Positions 1 to 8,374 of a DNA stretch of 56,702 nt are shown piece by piece. The stretch comes from Nitrospira sp. (GTDB taxonomy: Bacteria > Nitrospirota > Nitrospiria > Nitrospirales > Nitrospiraceae): the NCBI GenBank assembly GCA_013140455.1, contig JABFSU010000060.1, forward strand, positions 1 to 56,702. The letters run 5' to 3'. The notes beneath the pieces were generated by a model. The model was given only the letters and a program-made list of their open reading frames with translations, had not been told where the DNA came from and did not search any database. The translations under genes and the position numbers were made by a program. The first letter of the stretch is position 1. The number at the start of each line of letters is the position of its first letter.

Positions 1-2
1 AT

Positions 3-260
3 GATAAGAATGTGGCGACCAGCCGCTTGATCGGCGCCAATAAGCGGTTTATCGAAGAGCATATTCCCCATCTGTCTTCACTGCTGGTCGATCAGGCGGC
101 AGATCTCGTGGATGCGGCCCAAGTCGTTGTCGTCGGATATGCGTCGGCCGAGTTTCTGCCGGCGTTGAAACGCATGCGGGCGGACCAGCTGATTATCGAC
201 TTGGCGCGGATCGAAGGACGGGAAGGTCTGACCGCGTCCTACGATGGTATTTGTTGGTGA
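3..260 (+). CDS. GDP-mannose 6-dehydrogenase, C-terminal fragment (AlgD-like)
   Basis: This is the 3' end of a gene cut by the left edge of the window; the frame is open from base 3 to the TGA at 258-260. The visible 85 residues match the C-terminal NAD/UDP-binding part of nucleotide-sugar dehydrogenases, with the AlgD-type pattern GANKRFIEEHIPHL followed by SSLL near the start. Family knowledge: AlgD oxidises GDP-mannose to GDP-mannuronic acid, the alginate precursor, in the cytoplasm. The catalytic cysteine would lie upstream, outside the window. The gene is followed 39 bases later by a glycosyltransferase in the same direction, so it probably opens the exopolysaccharide operon. A UDP-glucose dehydrogenase is the alternative, but the IPHL pattern favours AlgD. 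Confidence 0.75.
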   Translation, partial: DKNVATSRLIGANKRFIEEHIPHLSSLLVDQAADLVDAAQVVVVGYASAEFLPALKRMRADQLIIDLARIEGREGLTASYDGICW

Positions 261-299
261 TGAGGCAAGAACGGTGCGTTGTCCGACGAGCAGTTTGCG

Positions 300-1535
300 A
301 TGAAAATACTAGTGTTGGCTCCAGATATCCCCGCGACGTCAAAGATGCCCGGATCTCCACGTCTTTTCAATCTCTGTCGGGAACTCTCCCGGCAACACGA
401 GCTATTTCTACTCACCTATTGTTCTTCCGGTGAGCGGTATCAGTCCTTCCTGAACGATTCAACGGCTGCCAAAGTGTTTTCGACGATTGAGGTATTGCCT
501 GATCCGCCGGCCATGACTTGGTGGGGGCAACAGTGGCATCGACTGCATTTGGCCGCCAGTTTTGAAACGCGCTTCCGGTTCCCGGAGTATTACCGGGCAA
601 TTCGTAGCAGGGTTCGCGAGATGAGTGTCCTGAATCGCTGCGATCTGATTTATGTCGACTTGCTCCCAATGGGTCAGTACGTTGATCCGGGACTCGGCGT
701 TCCCGCATTTATCGACCTGCATGATTCGATGACACTCATGGCCAGGAGAGTGCTCAAGACGACCAGAGGGTGGCGGCAGCATCTCGCCATCTCCGTCCAC
801 CTGTTGAAAATACAGCAGCTGGAGGGTTCCCTCGGGCGGAAGTTCGGCCTGGTAGTTACAAACTCTTCAGTCGATGAACAGGTGATCGGCGAGCTCTCAA
901 CGGGAATCAACACCCTCACGATTACGAACGGCGTCGATATGGGGTATTTTGCTCCGGACCATTCGCGTGTCGATGCCGACAAGATTGTTTTTACCGGTGT
1001 GATGGGGTATGGCCCCAATGAAGATGCGGCCCTATTTTTTGCGCGAGAGATTTTCCCTCTGGTTCTTGAACAACGTCCCAAGGCAGAGTTCTGGATCGTC
1101 GGTAGTGATCCGACGGACCGGGTCAAGGATCTGGGACGAACTCCCGGCGTTCATGTGACCGGAAAAGTTGATGACGTGCGGCCCTATCTCAGTCGGGCTG
1201 GGGTATTCGTGTGCCCGTTGAGATATGGGTCCGGGGTAAAGAACAAGATTCTTGCGGCTATGGCGATGCAGAAACCGATCGTCGCGACATCGCTGAGCAT
1301 AGATGGGTTGGATCTCGCCGACAATCGAGAGGTGCTGCTCGCCGATGAACCTCGGGTATTTGCAGAGAAAGTTGTCGGATTGCTTGCGGATCCGAAAGCT
1401 GTCAGTCGGCTCGCGGGCAATGGATTGGCCCGTGTTCAAAGTCAGTATTCGTGGGCTGCGATGGGCCAGGCGTTAGAGAAGGCCATTCAGACTGTCATGG
1501 AGTCTCGCAAGGCCTGTGGACGGCAGGTAGTCTAG
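300..1535 (+). CDS. Glycosyltransferase family 4, PEP-CTERM/EpsH1-associated type
   Basis: A 411-residue GT-B fold glycosyltransferase starting at ATG 300 (MKILVLAPDIP); an in-frame TTG at 279 is less likely. The N-terminal Rossmann half carries an opening typical of this family, and the C-terminal half has NGVDMGYFAP, VFTGVMGYGPNEDA and VHVTGKVDDVRPYLSRAGV, the pattern of the sugar transferase family found beside exosortase loci. Family knowledge: such enzymes transfer a sugar from a nucleotide donor to a lipid-linked acceptor at the inner face of the membrane. In the usual EX7E region the sequence reads GSGVKNKILAAMAM, where relatives commonly have ILEAMA, so the second Glu appears replaced by Ala. 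It lies between the algD-like end and a FemAB-like gene, as in EPS loci. Confidence 0.85.
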   Translation: MKILVLAPDIPATSKMPGSPRLFNLCRELSRQHELFLLTYCSSGERYQSFLNDSTAAKVFSTIEVLPDPPAMTWWGQQWHRLHLAASFETRFRFPEYYRAIRSRVREMSVLNRCDLIYVDLLPMGQYVDPGLGVPAFIDLHDSMTLMARRVLKTTRGWRQHLAISVHLLKIQQLEGSLGRKFGLVVTNSSVDEQVIGELSTGINTLTITNGVDMGYFAPDHSRVDADKIVFTGVMGYGPNEDAALFFAREIFPLVLEQRPKAEFWIVGSDPTDRVKDLGRTPGVHVTGKVDDVRPYLSRAGVFVCPLRYGSGVKNKILAAMAMQKPIVATSLSIDGLDLADNREVLLADEPRVFAEKVVGLLADPKAVSRLAGNGLARVQSQYSWAAMGQALEKAIQTVMESRKACGRQVV

Positions 1536-1579
1536 AACCTCTCCTTCACGTTCCTGAATGCGCGACAAGGCGGGACACC

Positions 1580-2614
1580 GTGAACATCGTACTCCTCCAG
1601 GATTCCTATGATGAAGCTTTGTGGGATCAGTACGTACTGAATCACCCGCGGGCGTCAGGCTATCATCTGCTCGCCTGGCGGGGTGTCATTCGAAAAGTAT
1701 TTGGCCATCCTGCGCCCTATCTGATGGCGAAGGATGAAGAGGGGAAAGTCCGCGGTGTCCTTCCCTTGGTCTTCACAAAGAGTCCGATGTTCGGGCGATT
1801 CCTCACGTCGATGGCATTCTTCAACTATGGCGGAGTCTTGGCTGATGATGTGGATGCGGCCCACGCGCTGCTGAACGCCGCGGCGGTTACGGCTCAGGAG
1901 GTGGGAGCCGCTCATATCGAACTGAGACAGGATGAGCCTCTGGCAACTGAGTGGCCCGTCCGATCGAAAAAAGTATCGATGCGGCTGGCTCTGCCGCCGG
2001 ACTATGAAACCTTACTAAAGGCCTTTCCCTCCAAGCTGCGCAGCCAGGTGCGGCGGGCGCAGAAGGAGGGTATGGATGTCAGGATTGGTGGTGCGGAGCT
2101 GCTGGGGGATTATTATCATGTATTCGCCCGATGTATGCGGGACCTCGGTACGCCCGTGTACGAGAAAGGCTTCTTTGAGGCCATTCTTGAGACTTTTCCC
2201 AAAGAAGTGCGACTGTGCGTAGTCTCGCTCAATGGAGCTCCTCTTGCCTCTGGGCTTTTGTACGGCTTTCGAAGTACGCTGGAAATCCCGTGGGCTGCGT
2301 CAGACAAGCGGTTCAGCCGACTGGCTCCCAACATGCTTTTGTATGGGGCGGTCTTGGAGTTTGCCTGTCGAGAGGGATTCAAAGAGTTTGATTTTGGCCG
2401 ATCCTCAGTCGATAGCGGAACGTATCGTTTCAAAGCGCAATGGGGCGCGCAGCCTCACCAGTTGTATTGGTATTACTGGCTCTCCAATGGGCGCACGATT
2501 CCGGAATTGAATCCGGATAATCCCAAGTACAAGGCGGCCATTGCGGCATGGAAATGCCTTCCTGTGCCTGTCGCCAATCTGGTTGGCCCATATCTGGTGA
2601 AGTATCTGCCATGA
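1580..2614 (+). CDS. FemAB-like protein, PEP-CTERM/XrtA system type
   Basis: A 344-residue protein of the GNAT-like FemAB superfamily (aminoacyl or peptidyl transferase fold). I chose GTG 1580 (VNIVLLQDSYDEALWDQ), because upstream in-frame sequence overlaps the preceding gene and does not look like this family. Conserved blocks are HPRASGYHLLAWRGVI near residue 20, RSQVRRAQKEG near 155, and FDFGRSSVDSGTYRFKAQWG near 275, which match the FemAB-related proteins found in exosortase-linked EPS clusters. The true substrate is unknown in the family; a role in decorating the polymer or a lipid intermediate is inference. The stop overlaps the start of the next gene (ATGA at 2611-2614), which suggests translational coupling. 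Confidence 0.8.
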   Translation: MNIVLLQDSYDEALWDQYVLNHPRASGYHLLAWRGVIRKVFGHPAPYLMAKDEEGKVRGVLPLVFTKSPMFGRFLTSMAFFNYGGVLADDVDAAHALLNAAAVTAQEVGAAHIELRQDEPLATEWPVRSKKVSMRLALPPDYETLLKAFPSKLRSQVRRAQKEGMDVRIGGAELLGDYYHVFARCMRDLGTPVYEKGFFEAILETFPKEVRLCVVSLNGAPLASGLLYGFRSTLEIPWAASDKRFSRLAPNMLLYGAVLEFACREGFKEFDFGRSSVDSGTYRFKAQWGAQPHQLYWYYWLSNGRTIPELNPDNPKYKAAIAAWKCLPVPVANLVGPYLVKYLP

Positions 2615-3903
2615 CGCCGCAGCGAACTATCCCTCCGACAGCTGCTCCACTTCCATTTGGGAATCTCCTTTGCTCCGTCGGTAGTCTCTGGGGTGGCAAG
2701 AAGTACCGAGCGCGTCTGGTCAGTGAGCTGAAGGCCCACTATGTCGCGCGCGCGGCCTTTCTGGTGTCGTCCGGGAAAGCGGCTCTGACGGTCATTCTCA
2801 AAGCGCTGGCAGTCGCGAGCAACAGGCGGCAGGTGATCATTCCCGCCTATACGTGTTTTTCTGTCCCGTCCGCGATCGTGAAAGCCGGCCTGGAGGTCGT
2901 GCCCTGTGATGTGGATCCGAACACACTCGATTTTAAATTTGCCGAGCTTGAGGAATTGCTTAACGAAAACGTTCTCTGTGTCGTGTCAACTCATCTATTT
3001 GGCCGTCCCGCGGATACAGGACGTGTGAAACAATTGTGCGAGGGGAAGGGCATCTTCGTGGTCGAGGATGCTGCACAGGCGATGGGAGGTCAGGTAGGCG
3101 ACCGTCTTCTTGGAACGATCGGGGATGTGGGGTTCTATAGTCTGGGCCGTGGGAAAAATATGACCTGTGGCACAGGAGGAATCATTTTGACCAGCTCTGC
3201 TCCGATCGCGGAAGCGATCGAAGCGGAGTACGCGAGTTTGCCAGAAGCCTCTTGGCTTGATGTTGTTCGCAATTGGCTGGAGCTCCTCGTGATGCGCATC
3301 TTTATCCATCCGGCGTTGTACTGGTTTCCCGCGGGGCTCCCCTTCCTCGGGTTGGGTGAAACCAAGTTTTACACGGACTTTCAGATGTTTCGAATGGATA
3401 ATGTTCGGGCGCATTTGCTCAATGGCTGGCAACGGAGATTGGCGCGAGCGAATCAGGATCGGTCTTCCCGTGCGCGGTGGCTCATTGAAGGGCTGGATCT
3501 CGTCCGGAAGGGCGTACAGCCGATCATGGGAGAGGGCTCGCTCTTTCTCCGGCTGCCTGTGCTAGTGAGAGGCCGAGAAGCCAAAGAGGCTGTCTGTCGG
3601 CTGAGTCGTGAGCAGGGGGCGGGGCTGAGTCCCAACTATCCGGCGACCATTCAGGAAATACCGGAATTGGCCGGACAATTGGCAGGCCGGAGGTACCCCG
3701 GCGCTCAGGAAGTCGTTGATCGATTAGTCACCTTGCCCACGCATCAGTTTGTGTCGGAGCAGGACCGTCTGAAGATCGACCGTGTGCTGGGTGTCCAGGT
3801 GGAGCTCTCAGTTCCTGGTAATACTGTGGGCGGAGATCCGGTCACCCGGGGTGCCGGTCATCCTCACGTCCACGTCAGAAACCAGCGGAATGGCGCCTCA
3901 TGA
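2611..3903 (+). CDS. DegT/DnrJ/EryC1/StrS-type PLP aminotransferase
   Basis: A 430-residue fold-type I PLP enzyme of the sugar aminotransferase family, starting at the ATG that overlaps the upstream TGA. VIIPAYTCFSVPSAI (about 75-89), VVSTHLFGRPAD, VEDAAQAMGG with Asp153, and FYSLGRGKNMTCGTGG with the probable Schiff-base Lys182 are all visible. Family knowledge: these enzymes transaminate keto-sugars of nucleotide sugars, giving amino sugars for surface glycans. The C-terminal 20 residues (about 410-430) are not family-like and may be an extension. It overlaps the next gene by four bases (ATGA at 3900-3903). The sugar substrate cannot be read from the sequence. Confidence 0.88.
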   Translation: MTPQRTIPPTAAPLPFGNLLCSVGSLWGGKKYRARLVSELKAHYVARAAFLVSSGKAALTVILKALAVASNRRQVIIPAYTCFSVPSAIVKAGLEVVPCDVDPNTLDFKFAELEELLNENVLCVVSTHLFGRPADTGRVKQLCEGKGIFVVEDAAQAMGGQVGDRLLGTIGDVGFYSLGRGKNMTCGTGGIILTSSAPIAEAIEAEYASLPEASWLDVVRNWLELLVMRIFIHPALYWFPAGLPFLGLGETKFYTDFQMFRMDNVRAHLLNGWQRRLARANQDRSSRARWLIEGLDLVRKGVQPIMGEGSLFLRLPVLVRGREAKEAVCRLSREQGAGLSPNYPATIQEIPELAGQLAGRRYPGAQEVVDRLVTLPTHQFVSEQDRLKIDRVLGVQVELSVPGNTVGGDPVTRGAGHPHVHVRNQRNGAS

Positions 3904-5048
3904 CACTTTCTAATTGCATGCTCTCGATATTCTGGGCGTCGGTCACGTTCGTATTCTATGCCTATATGGGGTATCCGCTGCTGCTGATGGCGATCGGAGT
4001 CCTGCGCAATCGTCCGGTGAGGAAAGCCCCGAACCACCCGATGGTCTCCTTGATTATCACGGCCTATAACGAGGAGAAACGGATTCGGGAAAAGTTGGAT
4101 AATACGCTTCGGCAAGATTACCCCCGCGAGCGCCTCGACATTGTCGTGGCGTCCGACTGCTCCACAGACGGAACCGACGACCTGGTCCGCTCGTATGGGC
4201 CGTCCGGAGTTCGATTAGTTCGGTCGGTTGTGAAGGGCGGGAAGGAGGCGGCGCAGAAACTCGCCGTCGAGTCGACGACCGGAGAGATTCTGGTATTTTC
4301 TGATACGGCCACGATGCTTGAACCCCAGGCCATTTCTACGATTGTACGGAACTTTGCGGACCCGACGGTCGGCTGCGTGAGCAGCGTGGACCGGTTTATC
4401 GACGTGGATGGAGCGGTGAGCGGGGAAGGCGCGTACGTTCGCTACGAGATGCTTCTCCGGAACCTCGAAACGCGAGTCAATACGCTGGTAGGACTGAGCG
4501 GGTCTTTCTTTGCCGCCCGTCGAACCGTGTGCCAGAACTGGGCGCCGGATCTCCAGAGCGACTTCAACACGCTTCTCAATAGTGTCAGGCTAGGGCTTCG
4601 CGGGGTGGCGGATCCGGAGAGTATCGGGTTCTACAAGAATCTGGCCGACCCAAAGAAGGAATATGAGCGCAAGGTCCGCACCATTGTTCGAGGGATCTCC
4701 GTGTTTATGAAGAGTTTGTCCCTCCTTAATCCGTTCCGGTATCACCTGTTCGCCTGGCAACTGATCAGTCATAAACTGTGTCGGTGGCTGGTGCCTTTCG
4801 CAATGATTGGGGCGTTGGCGGCCAACGCCATGCTCGCGTCATCGTCTCTGTTCTATCAAAGCACATTGATGACCCAAGTGGGGTTTTATGCCGTGGCGCT
4901 TGCTTATCTTGTCACCACACGGTTGCCGAGTTTAGGCGTACTGCGGATCCCGTCATTTTTCGTGATGGTGAACGTCTCGATACTCGACGCCTGGATCCGC
5001 TATTGCCGTGGGGAACGCATCGTGTCGTGGACTCCTTCTAAGCGATAA
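3900..5048 (+). CDS. Membrane-anchored glycosyltransferase family 2
   Basis: A 382-residue GT-A enzyme with an N-terminal membrane helix (about residues 5-33, with MGYPLLLMAIGVL). VSLIITAYNEEKRIREKLDN opens the catalytic domain, followed by ASDCSTDGTDDL and a DTATM segment at the position of the DxD donor site. KEYERKVRTIVRG near residue 265 matches the acceptor-side motif of processive-like GT2 enzymes, and two or three helices lie at the C terminus (about 300-360). Family knowledge: it would transfer a sugar on the cytoplasmic face of the inner membrane. It starts on the ATG overlapping the aminotransferase stop. The donor is unknown. Confidence 0.85.
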   Translation: MTLSNCMLSIFWASVTFVFYAYMGYPLLLMAIGVLRNRPVRKAPNHPMVSLIITAYNEEKRIREKLDNTLRQDYPRERLDIVVASDCSTDGTDDLVRSYGPSGVRLVRSVVKGGKEAAQKLAVESTTGEILVFSDTATMLEPQAISTIVRNFADPTVGCVSSVDRFIDVDGAVSGEGAYVRYEMLLRNLETRVNTLVGLSGSFFAARRTVCQNWAPDLQSDFNTLLNSVRLGLRGVADPESIGFYKNLADPKKEYERKVRTIVRGISVFMKSLSLLNPFRYHLFAWQLISHKLCRWLVPFAMIGALAANAMLASSSLFYQSTLMTQVGFYAVALAYLVTTRLPSLGVLRIPSFFVMVNVSILDAWIRYCRGERIVSWTPSKR

Positions 5049-5079
5049 CGTGTTTTGGCTGTACAGAAAGGGCTAACCG

Positions 5080-5478
5080 ATGGAGAATGTTGAGGTAACG
5101 AACAAAACGCTCCGCCAGTTCGGTCTCATGGCCGGCGGGGTCTACATGGTGATCGGGCTGTGGCCGTTTCTCTGGCGGCAGGAGGCCATACGAGATTGGG
5201 CGGTGGTGCTCGGTGCGCTCTTGTCTGTGGCTGGACTCGCCGTGCCGGCAATCTTGAAGTACCTGTATCAAGGGTGGATGTGGGTCGGGCATGTGATGGG
5301 ATGGATCAATACCCGCATTATTTTAGGCGTCCTATTTTATGGGATTGTGACGCCGATGGGTCTAGTGATGAAGCTGGCGGGCCGCGATCCCATGTGTCGA
5401 GGATTTGACCCCGATGCGCCGACATACCGGGTGATTCGCACCCCTAGACCGGCGGCTCATATGAAGAACATGTTTTGA
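5080..5478 (+). CDS. SxtJ-family small membrane protein
   Basis: A 132-residue protein with three or four hydrophobic stretches (about 14-30, 40-60, 63-80 and 84-102) and the family ending GLVMKLAGRDPMCRGFDP followed by TYR. This resembles the SxtJ family, first named from saxitoxin loci but common in glycan and carbamoyl-transfer clusters; its function is not established. It precedes a DUF5989-like gene by 27 bases, the usual partner of SxtJ. The start is ATG 5080; no other in-frame start fits better. Confidence 0.75.
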   Translation: MENVEVTNKTLRQFGLMAGGVYMVIGLWPFLWRQEAIRDWAVVLGALLSVAGLAVPAILKYLYQGWMWVGHVMGWINTRIILGVLFYGIVTPMGLVMKLAGRDPMCRGFDPDAPTYRVIRTPRPAAHMKNMF

Positions 5479-5505
5479 ACGGATCTATTTCCAGGAGGAC
5501 GACAG

Positions 5506-5658
5506 ATGGGCGATTTTATTCAAGAGTTGTGGGCGTTCATGAAAGAGCGGAAAAAATTCTGGCTCCTGCCGATTATTCTCGTGCTCGTTTTGCTCGGCAG
5601 TCTGATTGTCTTGACCCAGGGGTCGGCCGTCGCGCCCTTTATCTATACGCTGTTCTAA
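5506..5658 (+). CDS. DUF5989-like single-span membrane peptide
   Basis: A 50-residue gene with a strong ribosome binding site (AGGAGG at 5493-5498) before ATG 5506. The product begins MGDFIQELWAFMKERKKFWL and then has one membrane helix (about residues 19-38), ending SAVAPFIYTLF. This matches the small DUF5989 proteins that accompany SxtJ. Its role is unknown; a membrane scaffold or an accessory to an acyl or carbamoyl transfer step is only inference. Bases 5547-5658, including the stop, are repeated almost perfectly at 6896-7007, on the other side of the next glycosyltransferase gene. Confidence 0.75.
   Translation: MGDFIQELWAFMKERKKFWLLPIILVLVLLGSLIVLTQGSAVAPFIYTLF
5547..5658 (+). repeat. 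Direct repeat, copy 1 (3' end of the DUF5989-like gene)
   Basis: A 112-base stretch recurs at 6896-7007, 1349 bases downstream, with a single difference (G at 5625, A at 6974). Copy 1 is the functional 3' end of the small gene. The near identity implies a recent duplication. Confidence 0.95.
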
Positions 5659-5677
5659 GTCATATAGGGGAATCACT

Positions 5678-6835
5678 GTGACAAGACCACCACCGACGCT
5701 TCTTTGCGTTGGCAACTTTCCGGCCAACAAGGGATATGCGTGGGACTACATCGAAAGTCTATATGCTGGTATTGCAGATCGCCTTCTCGCTAAAGGGTTT
5801 CGGACTTTGGTCGCTTATCCAGTTATCCGTGAATCCCCACGGACGCTTGCAGGAAGTGCTGCGCAACCTATCCTTCTTAATGCCAGCCTGAACTCGAAGG
5901 AGTCCTTGCGGGGGGCTGTGGATCTCATCCGACGCGAAAACGTTCAGGTCGTTTACTTTACGGATCAACCGGCATACTCTCCGAAGTATCTTCGACTTCG
6001 ACGGGCTGGTGTCCGGTACATCGTTGTTCACGACCATACCTCAGGGGCGAGAACAAAGCCCCAAGGTATTAAACGGTATGTCAAATGGCTGCTTACGCGA
6101 GTTCCTGGGTTTCTCGCAGACACTGTGGTCGCTGTGAGTGATTATGTCGCCCGCCGCCAAATCGAGATAGGTCTTGTTCCGCCTGGCCGGGTGATCCGCG
6201 TCTGGAATGGGCTTCCAGTTCCACCGCTTGCTCCCACGGCAAGCGACCGTGTGCAGAAGATGTTAGGCATTGAGAGCGGTCGTCCGTTAATCGCATGTGC
6301 GTGCCGCGCCACTCCGGAGAAGGGGGTTAGTTTCCTATTTCATGCGTTCAACAAGATTTCCCTGAAAAACATGAAAGGCCTTCGTCCCGTACTAGTCTAT
6401 GTGGGTGATGGCCCACAATTTAGTGAATTGCAGGCCCTCCGGAATACTCTTCAGTGTTCCAAAGATATCTATCTTCTCGGTTATCGTAAGGATGCGATTT
6501 CAATCTTGGAGGGTGCAGATTTGTGCGTGGTTCCATCGATTTGGCAAGAGGCCTTTGGACTGTCAGTGCTTGAGACTATGGCGCTTGGGCGGCCTGTAGT
6601 CGGAACGAGAGTAGGAGGTATTCCTGAGATTATTGAGCATGACAGGACTGGACTGCTCGTCCCTCCCTCTGATGACACTGCTCTTGCCGAGGCGATAGAA
6701 GATTTACTCGTGGATCCAATTCGTGCAGGGCGACTAGGGATGGCCGCCCGCCAGCGCGTTACAGACGTTTTTACACCGGAGCAGCAATTGGCTAGTTTGA
6801 CTGCTATCGTAGCGAAAGGCTTTGGCTGCCATTAG
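5678..6835 (+). CDS. Glycosyltransferase family 4
   Basis: A 385-residue GT-B enzyme starting at GTG 5678. The N-terminal domain opens TLLCVGNFPANKGYAWDY. The C-terminal donor domain has LIACACRATPEKGVSFLFHA, VYVGDGPQFSELQ and VPSIWQEAFGLSVLETMALG, which holds the EX7E pair (EAFGLSVLE), followed by RVGGIPEIIEHDRTGLLVPP. Family knowledge: a retaining transferase adding one sugar to the lipid-linked unit. It is bracketed by a 112-base direct repeat of the DUF5989-like gene end, and its wording is somewhat AT-richer than its neighbours, so it may be a later insertion into the operon. Confidence 0.88.
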   Translation: MTRPPPTLLCVGNFPANKGYAWDYIESLYAGIADRLLAKGFRTLVAYPVIRESPRTLAGSAAQPILLNASLNSKESLRGAVDLIRRENVQVVYFTDQPAYSPKYLRLRRAGVRYIVVHDHTSGARTKPQGIKRYVKWLLTRVPGFLADTVVAVSDYVARRQIEIGLVPPGRVIRVWNGLPVPPLAPTASDRVQKMLGIESGRPLIACACRATPEKGVSFLFHAFNKISLKNMKGLRPVLVYVGDGPQFSELQALRNTLQCSKDIYLLGYRKDAISILEGADLCVVPSIWQEAFGLSVLETMALGRPVVGTRVGGIPEIIEHDRTGLLVPPSDDTALAEAIEDLLVDPIRAGRLGMAARQRVTDVFTPEQQLASLTAIVAKGFGCH

Positions 6836-6887
6836 ATATGAGTGAAGTGGGCCTACCTGTCTAAACGGATTTTGCTCATGAACCCTG

Positions 6888-7007
6888 GTGAAGACGCGGA
6901 AAAAATTCTGGCTCCTGCCGATTATTCTCGTGCTCGTTTTGCTCGGCAGTCTGATTGTCTTGACCCAGGGGTCAGCCGTCGCGCCCTTTATCTATACGCT
7001 GTTCTAA
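6888..7007 (+). pseudogene. Truncated second copy of the DUF5989-like gene
   Basis: The frame of the original gene is open here from a GTG at 6888 and would give 39 residues, VKTRKKFWLLPIILVLVLLG and onward, ending APFIYTLF. The first 15 or so residues of the parent are missing, an in-frame TGA lies at 6879-6881, and there is no convincing ribosome binding site. It is best read as a remnant. A short membrane peptide cannot be ruled out. Confidence 0.7.
6896..7007 (+). repeat. Direct repeat, copy 2
   Basis: It is identical to 5547-5658 except for one base. The sequences outside the repeat differ on both sides (copy 1 continues into gtcatataggg, copy 2 into the element at 7008), so the duplicated segment has sharp ends. 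Confidence 0.95.
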
Positions 7008-7210
7008 CAGGATGCGGAAAAAGTCTGCCAGCGGCGTTCTCGCATCGCGCAGAGGCTCAACGTGCAGCGCAGAGTGCGCGGATTCGCCTCTTCGCTCGCT
7101 GCGGCCTTGCTGGACGGCCTTTTGCGCAACCTGCGGGCTATTCCGGCGCCGACATGGCGAGTGAGTTGGCCGCGGTGCGTTGTGCAGCAAACGAGTTTTT
7201 CCGCAGCCTG
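7008..7210. repeat. REP-like palindromic intergenic element
   Basis: A 203-base non-coding block that starts right after the repeated stop codon. Its outer ends are inverted copies: caggatgcggaaaaa (7008-7022) and tttttccgcagcctg (7196-7210), with one mismatch in 15. The 5' arm 7008-7032 also pairs imperfectly with 7109-7133 (gctggacggccttttgcgca onward), so the left part can fold back on itself. Comparable GC-rich palindromic blocks with tgctggacggcctttt are, from memory, frequent in Nitrospira intergenic regions; that is not checked here. I see no gene from 6836 to 7282 apart from the remnant. Confidence 0.6.
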
Positions 7211-7282
7211 CTAAGCCTGACGGTCTGCGAAGCATGCGACGTTCTGCGCAGGACGGTCTGATGGCGCATTGGGGGTGATGGT

Positions 7283-8332
7283 GTGATCGCACGTCTCAAG
7301 GCCGCAACCTGGAGGGCATTAGGCGGACTCTATTCTGTTTCCGGGCTTTCACAGTTCCGGCATCAGGGGCGCGCGATCGTGCTGACCTATCACCGGGTTG
7401 TGCCTCAGAAGGTGGTGGAACGTCAGCACATTCAGCCTGGCATGTATATGCTGGAGGAGACTTTTGCCGCACACATCGCCTATCTTCGGGAGCGCTTCAC
7501 CATTCTTTCCTTGGATGAGCTGCTGGACCTTTGGCGGACGAATCAGTTCAAGCGCGACCGGTCCTACTGTGTCATCACCTTTGATGATGGATGGAGGGAT
7601 AACTATCAGTTCGCCTTTCCTATCCTGAGAAGGTCTGCGGTCCCGGCGACGATCTTTCTTGCGACTGATTTTATTGGAACAACTCGATGGTTTTGGCCGG
7701 ATCGAATGATGTCGATTTTGGAGCGGGCCAGAGCCCAGGCGAGTGACCCGACTACTCGTCATCAAGTATCAGCGATGTTAGCCGATACGGTCGGAGTCCG
7801 TCAGTCCGCTGATGATGGGAGCTTCGTGCTCGCAAAATCAGGTAGGCCGATTGACTCTGGTGCGATCATTGAACTCTGTAAAGAAGTAGAGGTCGATGAG
7901 ATTGAAGATCTCATTGACCGCCTCGGTCGTGTTCTCTGCCTCGCCGGTCCTTCGGAGCGGGTGCTTCTTGATTGGACTGAGGTGAGCGAGATGGCCGCCC
8001 AGGGTGTGTCATTTGGGTCGCATTCCTGCTCGCATCGGATTTTGACTAACATTCCGTTGCCGGAGGTCAGTCGCGAGTTAATCGAGTCACGAAATACGAT
8101 GCTTCAACACGGAGTCACTCCATCCTCGGCATTCTGCTACCCCAATGGAAATTTCAACCCGGGTATTCAGGAACTGGTCAGGGAGAGCGGGTATCGCGCG
8201 GCTGTTGGTTGTGAGATAGGGTTGGAGGGTGATCGCCCAGAAGATCCGTACGCGCTGAAAAGGGTCAGCCTTCATGAGGATAGCAGCTCATCAGATCCGC
8301 TGCTCGCGTTGGCACTGTCTGGTATTCGCTAG
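7283..8332 (+). CDS. Polysaccharide deacetylase (NodB domain, carbohydrate esterase 4)
   Basis: A 349-residue protein, start GTG 7283 (MIARLKAATW). The NodB fold is marked by AIVLTYHRVVP near residue 31, the catalytic TFDDGWRD motif at 99-106 with the Asp pair, the metal-binding SHSCSH at 246-251 (His247 and His251), and FCYPNGNFNPG near 285. Family knowledge: a metal-dependent deacetylase removing N- or O-acetyl groups from polysaccharides. No signal peptide is obvious, so it may act on a lipid-linked precursor in the cytoplasm, although related EPS enzymes of this type are also reported without clear signals. It begins just after the repeat element, so a new transcription unit may start here. 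Confidence 0.9.
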   Translation: MIARLKAATWRALGGLYSVSGLSQFRHQGRAIVLTYHRVVPQKVVERQHIQPGMYMLEETFAAHIAYLRERFTILSLDELLDLWRTNQFKRDRSYCVITFDDGWRDNYQFAFPILRRSAVPATIFLATDFIGTTRWFWPDRMMSILERARAQASDPTTRHQVSAMLADTVGVRQSADDGSFVLAKSGRPIDSGAIIELCKEVEVDEIEDLIDRLGRVLCLAGPSERVLLDWTEVSEMAAQGVSFGSHSCSHRILTNIPLPEVSRELIESRNTMLQHGVTPSSAFCYPNGNFNPGIQELVRESGYRAAVGCEIGLEGDRPEDPYALKRVSLHEDSSSSDPLLALALSGIR

Positions 8333-8374
8333 GCCGATGGCAGAGCAGCATGTTCGTAGAGGACCGAAATCGTA

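Noticed and set aside
6842-7261. A 139-codon plus-strand open frame over the repeat region.
   Set aside because: It crosses the duplicated DUF5989-like end in a different frame and then the REP-like element; composition is that of the repeats and no family pattern is seen.
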